Source of the DNA: Cymbomonas tetramitiformis
Lineage: Eukaryota > Chlorophyta > Pyramimonadophyceae > Pyramimonadales > Pyramimonadaceae
Direction: 5' to 3'
Length of the DNA stretch: 28,776 nucleotides
Assembly (NCBI GenBank): GCA_001247695.2
Contig: LGRX02035433.1
Coordinates: 1-28,776, forward strand
Part shown: piece by piece, positions 10,727 to 19,549 of the stretch
Numbering within the stretch: the first letter of the stretch is position 1
Layout: every line of letters starts with the position of its first letter
Made by a program: the position numbers and the translations under genes
Notes under the pieces: model-generated
The model's database searches: none
Told to the model about the DNA's origin: nothing
Seen by the model: only the letters and a program-made list of their open reading frames with translations

Positions 10727-11346
10727 AAAGATATATTTGAGCTCTTCCTTGCGACACTTCCCGGGCCACTGCCGCCGCTTTAGCCTGCGATGACGGAGCC
10801 TTCAAGACACTCCCGCCACGCTGAAGTTTGCGTGATGATCGAGCTCCTCTCAAGACACTCCCCGCCACGCGCTGGGTGCCTGCATGATTTGGAGCTCCCT
10901 CCGCACACTTCCTTCAAGACACAGAGTTTGCGTGATGGATTTCCCCTGAGTTTCGGGTATTATTCTTTGGCGTTGTCGCCAAGCCGCCGAGTTTGCGCAT
11001 GACGGATGCCTTTCTCCGTATTTCTTCAGCTGATGCCGGCTGCCGGGAGTTTCATGACGGAGCTCTTCACACACTTCCCCTGTGCTCACTGCTGGGCTGG
11101 CTCTGCATGACGGAGCCTCCGCACACTTCCCCCGCTCACGCGTCGCGCGGAAGTTCATATGATTTGAGCTCTCTCCGCATACTCTCGCCACGCCGCCGCC
11201 GAGCCTGCGCATGACGGAGCCCCTCCGCACACTCCCGGCCACGCCGCCGCCGAGCCTGCGCATGACGGAGCCCCTCCGCACACTCCCGGCCACGCCGCCG
11301 CCGAGCCTGCGCATGACGGAGCCCCTCTACACACTCCCGGCCACGC
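10575..11346. repeat. 51 bp GC-rich minisatellite, running into the assembly gap
   Basis: Unit contains CGCACACTCCCGGCCACGCC, then GCCGCCGAGCCTGCGCATGA and CGGAGCCCCTC. Near-perfect copies occupy about 10590–10700 and 11196–11346. Between them (10727–11195) are many degenerate copies, with recurring GACACTCCC and CATGACGGAGC. The first block lies in the reading frame of the last lipase exon ([16 protein letters not shown] repeats). No gene is supported in 10727–11346. Confidence 0.88.
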
Positions 11347-11662
11347 NNNNNNNNNNNNNNNNNNNNNNNNNNNNNNNNNNNNNNNNNNNNNNNNNNNNNN
11401 NNNNNNNNNNNNNNNNNNNNNNNNNNNNNNNNNNNNNNNNNNNNNNNNNNNNNNNNNNNNNNNNNNNNNNNNNNNNNNNNNNNNNNNNNNNNNNNNNNNN
11501 NNNNNNNNNNNNNNNNNNNNNNNNNNNNNNNNNNNNNNNNNNNNNNNNNNNNNNNNNNNNNNNNNNNNNNNNNNNNNNNNNNNNNNNNNNNNNNNNNNNN
11601 NNNNNNNNNNNNNNNNNNNNNNNNNNNNNNNNNNNNNNNNNNNNNNNNNNNNNNNNNNNNNN
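11347..11662. other. assembly gap (316 N)
   Basis: Continuous run of N. The left edge is inside the 51 bp array and the right edge is inside a different 23 bp repeat, so the gap is probably a collapsed tandem repeat and its true length is unknown. Confidence 1.
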
Positions 11663-11718
11663 GGCATGGGGCATACGGTCACTGGGGCATGGGGGATACG
11701 GTCACTGGGGCTTGGAGA
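11663..11718. repeat. 23 bp tandem repeat at the right edge of the gap
   Basis: GGCATGGGGCATACGGTCACTG and a close variant repeat at 11663 and 11686, with a diverged third start (GGCTTGG) at 11709. Confidence 0.75.
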
Positions 11719-11728
11719 ATACTCACAC

Positions 11729-12715
11729 CTCGGCCGACGGCTCGCCTGTTTCTGGATCAAAGACCATGGCTCCTTCAGCAATGCGAACATTGCGCCACGC
11801 TGTCTGCACGTCCTTCGGTTTGACGTTCTGGTTGTTCCTGTACTGGAAACGAAGAAAATCACGAAGAATAGGACTAATCTCTGGCCGAAAGAACCCAATA
11901 CGGATGCCGTCTGTGGTCCTGAGATCGTGAACAGAACATTTGGGAGGGCAGGTGCTGATACAGTGGTTCGCGTGTTCCATGTTGACGTAGGTTATTAGAA
12001 CAACCGGATACTCGGCACCCAAAGAGGAGGCAACTGGCACGCCGATCCGAAAGGAGGCAGAGCAGCCACAAAACCGCGCAGATCTGTTTTGCTTGAGCTT
12101 TGTGGCGGGACGTGGAACAACGCCTTCTGGAGGGGGAGCACATGCAGCTTTCGCAGCTTTGCGTTTCCACCATTCGGACTGGAACCCGCAACGACATGCG
12201 TAATGATGTTTGTAGGGCCAACCATCATGCGCGGGACGAGGTTTAGCTAAACTGCGGTCCGTTTTGGGAGGTTTCGTATATGGTTTTGTCTTGGCGCTGG
12301 CGTCGTTTCTAACGCACACAATGTGAAACTGGTTCGGATTAGGATCACTGGAAGGTGATCCGTAGTTTCCTTCGCCCCGGACAAAATCCTGTACGCGAGA
12401 CACTGGAAGGTACGTCGTTGGGAGCAGTTTTGGTTTTGCTGATCGCGGTATGCTTTTCCAGGACCAGTGAAGATCGTGGCGAGAAAGCGACCCCCAAGGG
12501 ATCCGGTATTCTAGAGAGCCAGCGGTGCCAATAGTGAACATGGTATCGTCAAGGAGGTTGGTAGCGTCGGGCTGTAGGTTGGGGCATGTAGGTTTAGAAC
12601 CCGCTGGTTCTGTGCTAACTTCCGCGGTGTGCGCATGCGATGCAACCAGATGCGACGCAAAGCCGAACATCGCGCGTGAACGCCTGCTAAGGGTTAGGCG
12701 TGAAAAGAAAGACAT
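11729..12715 (-). CDS. 5' part of a zinc-finger (WRKY-GCM1/FLYWCH-like) transposase gene
   Basis: One long open frame of about 329 codons starts at the ATG at 12715 and runs to a good splice donor (GAG|GTGTGAGT, or GTGAGT two bases on) at about 11728. Further exons would lie in or beyond the gap. At residues of roughly 165–260 there is a cysteine/histidine pattern: YACRCGFQSEWW, then ARFCGCSASFRIG, then MEHANHC. This spacing resembles the WRKY-GCM1/FLYWCH zinc-binding fold found at the N-terminus of many Mutator-like transposases. The tail (PILRDFLRFQYRNNQNVKP) looks helical. No catalytic core is visible here. The alternative is a host transcription factor, but its neighbours are all transposon remnants. 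Confidence 0.5.
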
Positions 12716-12775
12716 GCCTTAGGAGTATGAAAGCAGAAGACAACGGACCGGTAGAGGCTAGACATTGGTCGCTGA

Positions 12776-13084
12776 CCTATTGGGTAACGAAACGCCCCAC
12801 GCTGGCGTCGTACCAAGCTGGAATGGTCCACTTAGGTACACCGTGCGCTTTGTAGAAGACCCAAAAGAATCCGCAATCTCTATTTGGTGGCAGCCAGCGC
12901 CGAAGCTGCAGTCTGAACGCGAGTGGAAGATGAATAGAACCGTCGTCTACATCTAATGAGTAAAACCCTAAGCGCCAGTGGCGAATGCGCGGAACCGCAT
13001 AATTTCTGGTTTGTCTTATAGTAAAAGGATTGTGAGGACGAGCAGCTTCAGCTTCAGGATTGGGGGGACGCAGTGGTATCGCCA
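12776..13084 (-). CDS. hypothetical protein or upstream exon of the zinc-finger gene
   Basis: An open frame of about 100 codons, from an ATG at 13084 (or 13094), ends at a TAG that is directly followed by GTCAGC, a possible splice donor. It contains HWRLGFYSLDVDDGSIHLPL and a tryptophan-rich stretch with WVFYKAHGVPKWTIPAWYDA. I do not recognise it. It lies 60 bp upstream of the zinc-finger open frame on the same strand and could be its first exon, with a short intron between, or an unrelated chance frame. Confidence 0.3.
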
Positions 13085-13336
13085 TGTAATACAAACAAAA
13101 TGAATGCAGGGCGGCTGTTTTTTGGAAGCATTTAAGTGCTGTGAAGTGAAGATTTCGCGGGAAGAATGGAATCTAGGGAGCGGTCGTTTGTACTTCGCCA
13201 GAAATCGCCGGCGACACGAGCGTGGCAACGCTTGTGTCACGCCTTGATGAGGTCAGGTCGCGATTTCAGGTCACCATGACGCGATCAGGCTATGACATCC
13301 TTCCCACCTGGTGTTGGATAGGCTTTATCCTACTGC

Positions 13337-14808
13337 ATGCCTGCACAACAGACCACTTTTTTAGAAAGGGAGGCGACGAAAAAGAAAAGGGCTAAAGAAA
13401 AGAAAGCTGCAAATGAAGAAGGTGAGGAGGTAGTGGACGAAGCTGACTTGTGGCGGTACAACTCAAGTGAAGGTAAGGCCATCTTTGCTTGGGATGCTGT
13501 TAAATACACGGATTCCACTTTGCGGGAGGAGGCTAAGAATCCCACGGAAGATTCGCATATCACTGGCTTGAATGCACTTATGCGATGTGCTCCTTGGGTG
13601 GACTTAGTCCACGCGTGCAATTTCCCCGTTGCTCACACTCTCTCAACCATGGTGTTGGCGATGGACTGCTTGACTGTGTTTTTGAAAAAACGGCCACGAA
13701 ACGGGTAAAGGGAGTGTGGTTGAGTCCAGCGAAGGGTAGGCAACTTGACGAGAGACTGGCGGCGGTTGTGACGGTGCATGATGTTTCCCGGCCACCCAAA
13801 CGAGTGAGTGAGGCCCGTGGCTTTTGGACGTACGACGATACGGCTTGGATGTATGCCTTGTATTTACCCTTGGTTGGCCTGCAGGATATACTAGAGGAGG
13901 AGTGGATGCAAGAATTGTTTTGGCATATGACGGTTTTGTTCCGTCACTGTTGGTTTCTTTGTCATCCTGGTGAATTCTATCACAACAGTTGGGAGCGTGC
14001 GGTGCATAGTGCCAGGGAAGTGGGAGTGCTTTTAGAGAAGCACGAGTTGTATTCCGAGTTGACGTCAAACTTGCATACTGTCGTGTGCCACATGGTGGAG
14101 AGTGATGCATATGTTGGGGCCTTGCGAGTCAGAAGGGAGGTGTGGATTGAAATAGCACTCGGCATTTTGAAGGTTGGAACTGTGAACAAAGTTACACAAT
14201 TTCCGGAACTTAAGCAATGGTTCAATTATCAATTTTCACTTGCTGCTAACAAGTTGGAGAGCGTGTGTGTTAAGGAGGGATTGCAAGTTCCGGGAAATGC
14301 TGATGCGTCCAGTGCGTGCATGCAAGCTACATCGGAGCAGGCATCCTCGATGCATGGCTTGCTTCAAGATTGGTATTCGGTGCATGACCCTGAGAGTGAT
14401 GTTGGGGCATTGTTACAAACGGCATACCCCTCAGTAAGCAAGTACCGTTTGTTTAAGCGAGCATTTTGTGGGCAGCAGGAACTGGTTGCAAGCATGGATT
14501 CCCGCTTGAAAGTGAAGAAATCCTGCTATTTTTGTTGCAAGGACCTAGTCACTTATGGGGAAGTGTTTGCGTTTTGCGAGCTGCACACCTTGACATGTTC
14601 TAAAGAAGTTGCACTAGTTTACCATTTTCCACTTGTGAGGAAGGAATGGCACGACCAGGTTGCAATTTTGAATACAAACCCAAGTGCTTGCACGGTCCGG
14701 GTGTTGCCCTTAGACATCATACTAGGTAGGCTTGCATTGCTGTCCGTGACTTCAAATGAAGCACGGGCAGTTTTAGTTCCGAGTGGAATAAGAAACAATT
14801 TGAGTTAA
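13337..14808 (+). pseudogene. Tnp2/DUF4218-type transposase fragment, frameshifted
   Basis: Two overlapping open frames together read as the C-terminal half of a Tnp2-class transposase. Frame one (13337 to about 13640) ends near WVDLVHACNFPVAHTL, matching the conserved H-motif region. Frame two (about 13645–14808) continues with HGVGDGLLDCVFEK, KGVWLSPAKGRQLDERLAAV and SEARGFWTYDD. It then has the DUF4218-like SNLHTVVCHM…RVRREVWIEIALGILK and a C-terminal CYFCCKDL…CELHTLTC. The break falls in a CTCTCTC run at 13638–13644, where removing one TC would restore continuity. The N-terminal half (zinc finger and first catalytic residues) is absent. It is distinct from the transposase at 19550–24983. 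Confidence 0.65.
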
Positions 14809-14811
14809 AAA

Positions 14812-15346
14812 CACTTTAGCAGTTATATTGTGTTATCTATATATTGAGAAAAGCTCCTTGTTCTAAATTTAATGTCTGCAAATATTTGACAAGTGCTTGC
14901 TATGATTGCTAGAACCTTTCGTTATGCATTCATTCTTATTGTTATGCATTCAATAGTGAATACCTGCTCTCTTTATTTATTTTAATCCCCCTCCATCGGT
15001 AGCAATAGATATTTTTCAATCTCAAACACTATATTTGCTAAACAATCTGCCCCGCGCGCGCCAGCGCCGAACCTGCTGCGCCTGCGCACGCGCGAATTCC
15101 AACAGCGTAATCAATGTGACTCGCTGCGTGAGTAGGAACTGAGGGTGAACTGAGCAGAAATTGAGGCACTTAGATCACCCTCAGATCGGCCTCAGTTCGC
15201 ACTCATATCACCCTCAGTTCGCACTCAGATCACCCTCAGTTCGCACTCAGATCACCCTCAGTTCGCACTCAGATCACCCTCAGTTCGCACTCAGTTTGCA
15301 CTCAGTTTGCCCTCAGTTCACACTCAATTGAGTGAGAATTGAGGGC
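14812..15346. other. AT-rich gene-free interval with a 22 bp satellite
   Basis: 14812–15040 is AT-rich and follows the stop codon of the transposase fragment; no gene is seen. 15045–15115 is a GC-rich patch (CGCGCGCGCCAGCGCC). From about 15176 to 15326 a 22 bp unit, CCTCAGTTCGCACTCAGATC plus AC, repeats about six times and then degenerates. Confidence 0.8.
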
Positions 15347-15365
15347 TTATTTTTCTGTGAGTGAA

Positions 15366-15439
15366 TGGTATACGATTGTCAGCTGCTGACAATGGTATAC
15401 GATTGTCAACGGTTCTGACAATCGTATACGATTGTCAGA
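15366..15439. repeat. cluster of GACAATCGTATACGATTGTC-type palindromes, left side
   Basis: 15414–15439 is a 26 bp perfect palindrome with half-site TCTGACAATCGTA. Two partial copies precede it (GGTATACGATTGTCA at about 15367 and 15393), and 15375–15393 is a palindrome around GTCAGCTGCTGAC. The same core recurs at 17178–17329 on the other side of the transposase-like gene. Confidence 0.85.
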
Positions 15440-15489
15440 GCCGTGTAACTTACAAACTCTCCCATTGAAAATGAAGATCTTTAACTTAC

Positions 15490-17065
15490 CTGCTGCATCT
15501 CCCATGAAGCCGTAGAATAATACTTCCGCACGCGGGTGTTCGGCTGCTACCGTCTTCTTCACCAATGTCCAAAACAGTACCTGTGTTTCGGTACAGTCTT
15601 TGGGTACGTTCATGGTGGCAATAGTGAGCAGGGCGTTGGCCTCTATGGAGAACACGTGCGCCCCCATCGTCACCCAATCCCCAGAAACCTTGCGATGTAC
15701 GAAATCCAAGTGAACGTACGCTGAGCGAAGGTAGTCGTCGCTGCTGTTCGGGTGCATGCGAAGCACGAGATCGACACCTCCATCCACTCCGACACTGGAC
15801 ATAACGAACGTGTGAGCAAAACTGTCGATGTTCCCCTCGTCCGCGAAAGATTGCAGTAGCCCCTTACCGTGCTGAGCAGCCCATTCGGAAACGGCTTTCA
15901 TGCCCTCATCCTGTCGACGACCTCGCACGAAATTCTGGTCCACTGCCTTATCAATCACTTTCATTTTCCTCGCGATGTCAGGTAGCTGGCTAGGGTCAAA
16001 AGAAGAGTCTTTTGGAAAGACGGTTTCCGTGAGTAAAGTCCTTTTCACGTCGCAAACGTTTCGCACTCCACCGGTGTTTAGAACCTCCTCAGCCCTAGTC
16101 TTAGCCGTTTTTATCTCATTCACGCTGGGGTTGTCGGTGGTCAGCACGGAATGGTTGTGTGCATCGGTGCCGGTACTCAGAACGAGGATGTTCCAATCGG
16201 AGTCTTCTTCGGTGGTTACACGAAACGGGCAATTGCCAGAATGAATGGGCTCAGCGTGGCAATGGGCGCAAGCCAGATTGCGGTTTTTAAAGGTACCGGT
16301 GAAGTCGGAATGGTTCCGGTCTCCCGTTTGACGATATACGATACATGCATCGTTGGTACAGGATAAAGCCCCACCACATCGCGTAGTTCTAGTGAGTCGG
16401 CCTTTGATACGCTTTTTGTCGGAAGAGCGCAGCCAGGTCTGCGGATCGTATTTTAAGAAATCTCTCCGAGGAGAGAAAACTCCTGCACGTGGCTTATAAA
16501 CTACCCCCGGAAGAAGAGGCACTGGCAGTTCGTCGACAAGCTCTTCAGGCTGAACTAGCGCTACGTCTTGGGACAAATCCACGTGCTGCGAAAAATCAAT
16601 CGGAATAGCTGGTCCGGTGTAGGCTGTATATTCCGATTTGACCTTGTGCTTGAGCTTTGGTTCTATTCCCGCGCTGGAGGATTTCGTAGATTCATTCGAG
16701 TCTTTTGGAGGTGGAGGCGATTCGGTTAAGTCACAAACAAAATGTTCTTGCTTTATTTCAGGGCGAGGCGGAGAAGCTGATGCTTGGGAAGATTCGTGGG
16801 TGGCTGTTTCGACATTCACACAACCGGTCTTCACGTCACTCGTAGATCCGGGGGTTGAGCTGACACCACCGATCACAAGTACGACAGCTCCGTCAGGGAA
16901 CACGGTACCGAGCTCGACAGTTTGCACATCTTCTGTGCTGCGCATGTGAAGAAGCATCGGGGTATCGGTAAGGGTTGGAAACAAGGCCTGTAGTAACTGA
17001 TGAGAGATTGGCACCGCATGCGGGACATCCAAAGCATGGTTACCGTATCGCAGGGAAGTCGGCAT
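15490..17065 (-). CDS. Mutator-like (MULE) transposase, first exon only
   Basis: A 525-codon open frame starts at the ATG at 17065 and ends at a perfect donor (GCAG|GTAAGTTA) at 15490/15489. In order it contains an unrecognised N-terminal 100 residues, an acidic/Ser-rich linker, a C-rich zinc-binding region (CGGALSCTNDACIVYRQTG, then ACAHCHAEPIHSGNCPFRV, then GTDAHNHSV) at about 225–310, and the start of a probable RNase H-like core. That core has HLDFVHRKVSGDWVTMGAHV, then MNVPKDCTETQVLFWTLV, then FYGFMGDAAG. The zinc-finger-plus-core order fits WRKY-GCM1-bearing MULEs. Downstream exons with the remaining catalytic residues were not found on the minus strand before the oppositely oriented fragment at 13337–14808, so it is probably truncated. 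Confidence 0.6.
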
Positions 17066-17177
17066 GGTATCCTAAGGTACCATGAGAAATGATTTTTTCT
17101 ATTATCGGAAGACTCTATATAGACATGGGTTCAGTGTAAATTTTGAAGAACCAAGCATTCAAGATATTTGTTTGGGA

Positions 17178-17387
17178 AACAGTTCTGACAATCGTATACG
17201 ATTGTCAGAACTGTTGGGAGGGAGGGGCGAGGACTATGTACCCCACACCGCTCTGACTCACCGCTATATTTCCACCAGTTACCGTGCTGCGAACAGTTCT
17301 GACAATCGTATACAATTGTCAGAACTGTTGGGAGGGAGGGCGGAGGACTATGTACCCCACACCGCTCTGACTCACCGCTATATTTCC
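17178..17387. repeat. 114 bp tandem duplication headed by 38 bp palindromes
   Basis: Two copies, 114 bp apart, each begin with a 38 bp palindrome whose half-site is AACAGTTCTGACAATCGTA. The first (17178–17215) is perfect; the second (17292–17329) has one mismatched pair. Each is followed by GGGAGGGAGGG and by GAGGACTATGTACCCCACAC through CTCACCGCTATATTTCC. They lie upstream of the minus-strand transposase gene start at 17065. Confidence 0.9.
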
Positions 17388-17515
17388 CTTAAGCATGAAA
17401 AAAAAGTAAATTTTCTTATGTATGGGAAAACGCAGGCGTCGACGCGGACCGACGTGTTACACTTCTTAAGTATGGGCTTAAGTATGGGAGCCCTAATTTC
17501 GAAAATCTTAGAATG

Positions 17516-18338
17516 TTAAGAATGTTTGGTCCGTCCGTCCGTCCGTCCGTCAAGAATTCGTCTTGGACGGACGGACGGTTCGGACAAATCTTGGACCAAT
17601 ATCACCTCTCCTGGAGGGGGCGGCAATAGCGTACTCGCCCGCGCCTGGGCCAACGTCCCGGTTTCCGCTGGCCACAGCAGCGTCAACAGGTCTGCAACGT
17701 GCTGCATCCACGGGTACTCGGGATTGACATTGGCCTGGTACCGGGGGGCTGGTGACACATGCACCGTCCGGGAAACCGTGTCCACCATGAACCATGGACA
17801 GTGTGCGCGAAGTTCCTGTGTGACGTTTCCGATAAACACCGCCGGCCTTGCTGGCCCTGTTGGACGTGGGGCCGCGGCCTGCACGGCTTCAGACGGGGCA
17901 GTGCTCGGTGGCGCTAGGGCTCGCACAGTAGTACGTGGGGGCGCGTCGTTCGTGACATGAACTAGGGCTGTACTCCGTGACGCCGGGGCTGGCGCTGTTG
18001 GAGGAGGGGGCGGTTCGCTATTGACGGGCAGGTTCGGGGCGGTCCCCTGACAAGCCTACTTCCACAATTCGGGGAACCGGGCCTTGATAGCAGCGATCTC
18101 CTTCTCGGTAGGGAACGCGAGGGTGGTATGCCCCAACTGACTGTTCTTGGTTTGCACGAAGCGGTAGACGGTTGTCAGGGGCTGTAAAATCTTGGGTTCG
18201 CACTTTTCACATGGGGACGCCGGGTCGGGGGAATCCGCGATGCACTTGCCCTGGGATGAGCAGTGCCTAACCCACGTTAGGACGTTATGATTTTTCGGGT
18301 TTTGTTTCAGCCATATCTCTAGCTGACCGATCACCTCC
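17516..18338 (-). pseudogene. unrecognised protein frame interrupted by one UAG
   Basis: The minus-strand frame opens at a splice-acceptor-like TTTTGTAG just before 18338 and runs to a TAG at 18056–18058 (…ARFPELWK-stop). It then continues in the same frame without another stop to 17516. Before the stop there is a cysteine cluster, HCSSQGKCIADSPDPASPCE plus KC. After it come a proline-rich linker (NSEPPPPPTAPAPAS) and a segment with HCPWFMVDTVSRTVHVSPAP and YPWMQHVADLLTLLWPAETG. I do not recognise the family. A single nonsense mutation, stop readthrough, or chance openness in GC-rich DNA are all possible. Confidence 0.35.
17527..17578. repeat. (CCGT)n hairpin
   Basis: Five to six GTCC/CCGT units at 17529–17551 face three to four GACGG units at 17565–17578. 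The inner arms CAAGA and TCTTG close a short ATTCG loop, with one bulged G. It sits at the end of the stop-interrupted frame to its right and at the left border of the motif-rich region. Confidence 0.8.
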
Positions 18339-19549
18339 CTACAAAATAGGGATTATTCCAAAGGCTTGGACGGCACCATTCCGGGCGCCCGGAACCGTCC
18401 TGAAAATATTTGGTAAAATTCCAAGCCTTTGGAAACCGCCGGGAATTACAAGGTGAAGCTTTGGGTTTTTCCCTAGGAGTCCTATGGGGTTCCAAGCCGA
18501 CGGTCCTACGGGGTTCCAAGGGGCTGGACCAAAATTTGTTAGTCCAATGGGTCCTGGTCGATTCCAAGCCGTTGGACCTATGTCCTCGGATTACGTATGA
18601 CCGAAGTCGTCGGTCCAAGGCGGTTCCAACGGTTTGGAATTCATTTTAGACAATTCCAAGCCTTTGGAACTTTCCAGTCTGAGGTCGGCAGTCTGAAATC
18701 GGAGGTTCAACGGCTTGGAACCCCATTGGACCGGTCTCCGCGCAGCACGGGCGTGGTTTCAAAAGATTCCAAGCCTTTGGAACTTGCTAGTACGAGTAAT
18801 GAAGCTCGAACCCGGAGGCTCAACGGCTTGGAACCCCATTGGACCGGTCTCAGCGCAGCACGTGCGAGGGTTTCAAAAGATTCCAAGCCCTTGGACCTTG
18901 TTAGTACGAGGAATGAAGCTCAAACCCGGAGGCTCAACGGCTTGGAACCCCATAGGATCGGTCTCTGCGCAGCACGGGCGTGGGTTTCAAAAAATTCCAA
19001 GCCCTTGGACCTTGTTAGTACGAGGAATGAAGCTCGAGCCCGGAGGCTCCACGGCTTGGAACCCCATAGGACCGGTCTCTGCGCAGCACGAGCGTGGGTT
19101 TCAAAAGATTCCAAGCCCTTGGAACCCCATAGGCCCAGTCTCTGGGCAACACGGGAGCGTGTTCCGAAATTCCAAGCCCTTGGAACTTCCCGATCTGAGA
19201 GTGGAACGCTATGAGCAAGTGCTTGACATATAGAACGATAATTCTCTGGACCGATCATTCTTGCTACGTGCAGTTCAAGACCGTCCAAGCCTTTGGAACG
19301 ATTATGGAAGTGATATCTTATGGGGTCCAGGCTTAGTCCAATGGTTTGGAACCGCTTCGGAACTTGCGTTTGATGGATTCCAAGGCGCATCCAAGCCTTC
19401 GGAACCCCTTTGGAACTCCAGGTAAGTTAGTATTATCTGTACAATGCATGTTATATATTACAGTATTACAACTGGTAGGTTCTGACTTGGCGGCACGTGG
19501 AGCTCAACGAGACCGATACACTACCGCCTCGAGCGAGGCAATAAGTTAA
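18339..19549. repeat. motif-rich interval with a 113–114 bp tandem array
   Basis: From about 18700 to 19170 a 113–114 bp unit repeats four times, plus part; GGTCTC(C/T)GCGCAGCACG marks it at about 18733, 18846, 18960 and 19074. Each unit holds two TTCCAAGCC…TTGGA-type dyads. The array is open across 18597–19214 on the plus strand, but the predicted peptide is a pure translation of the repeat and is not taken as a gene. 18345–18700 and 19215–19430 carry scattered copies of the same dyads; 19430–19549 is unremarkable. Confidence 0.85.

Noticed and set aside
17526..17960. 144-codon plus-strand open frame starting in the (CCGT)n hairpin
   Set aside because: It overlaps the minus-strand frame, which has an acceptor-like border and better protein character. 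Its start is simple repeat.
18597..19233. Plus-strand open frames of 205 and 172 codons in the 114 bp array
   Set aside because: Two frames are open at once and both peptides are translations of the repeat unit (38 residues per unit). Openness follows from a period divisible by three.
19430..19549. Possible CACTA-type terminal inverted repeat at the left of the transposase
   Set aside because: Only scattered CACTA words were found, with no matching TAGTG end and no 3 bp target duplication; the motif-rich DNA also continues to the left, so no terminus is called.
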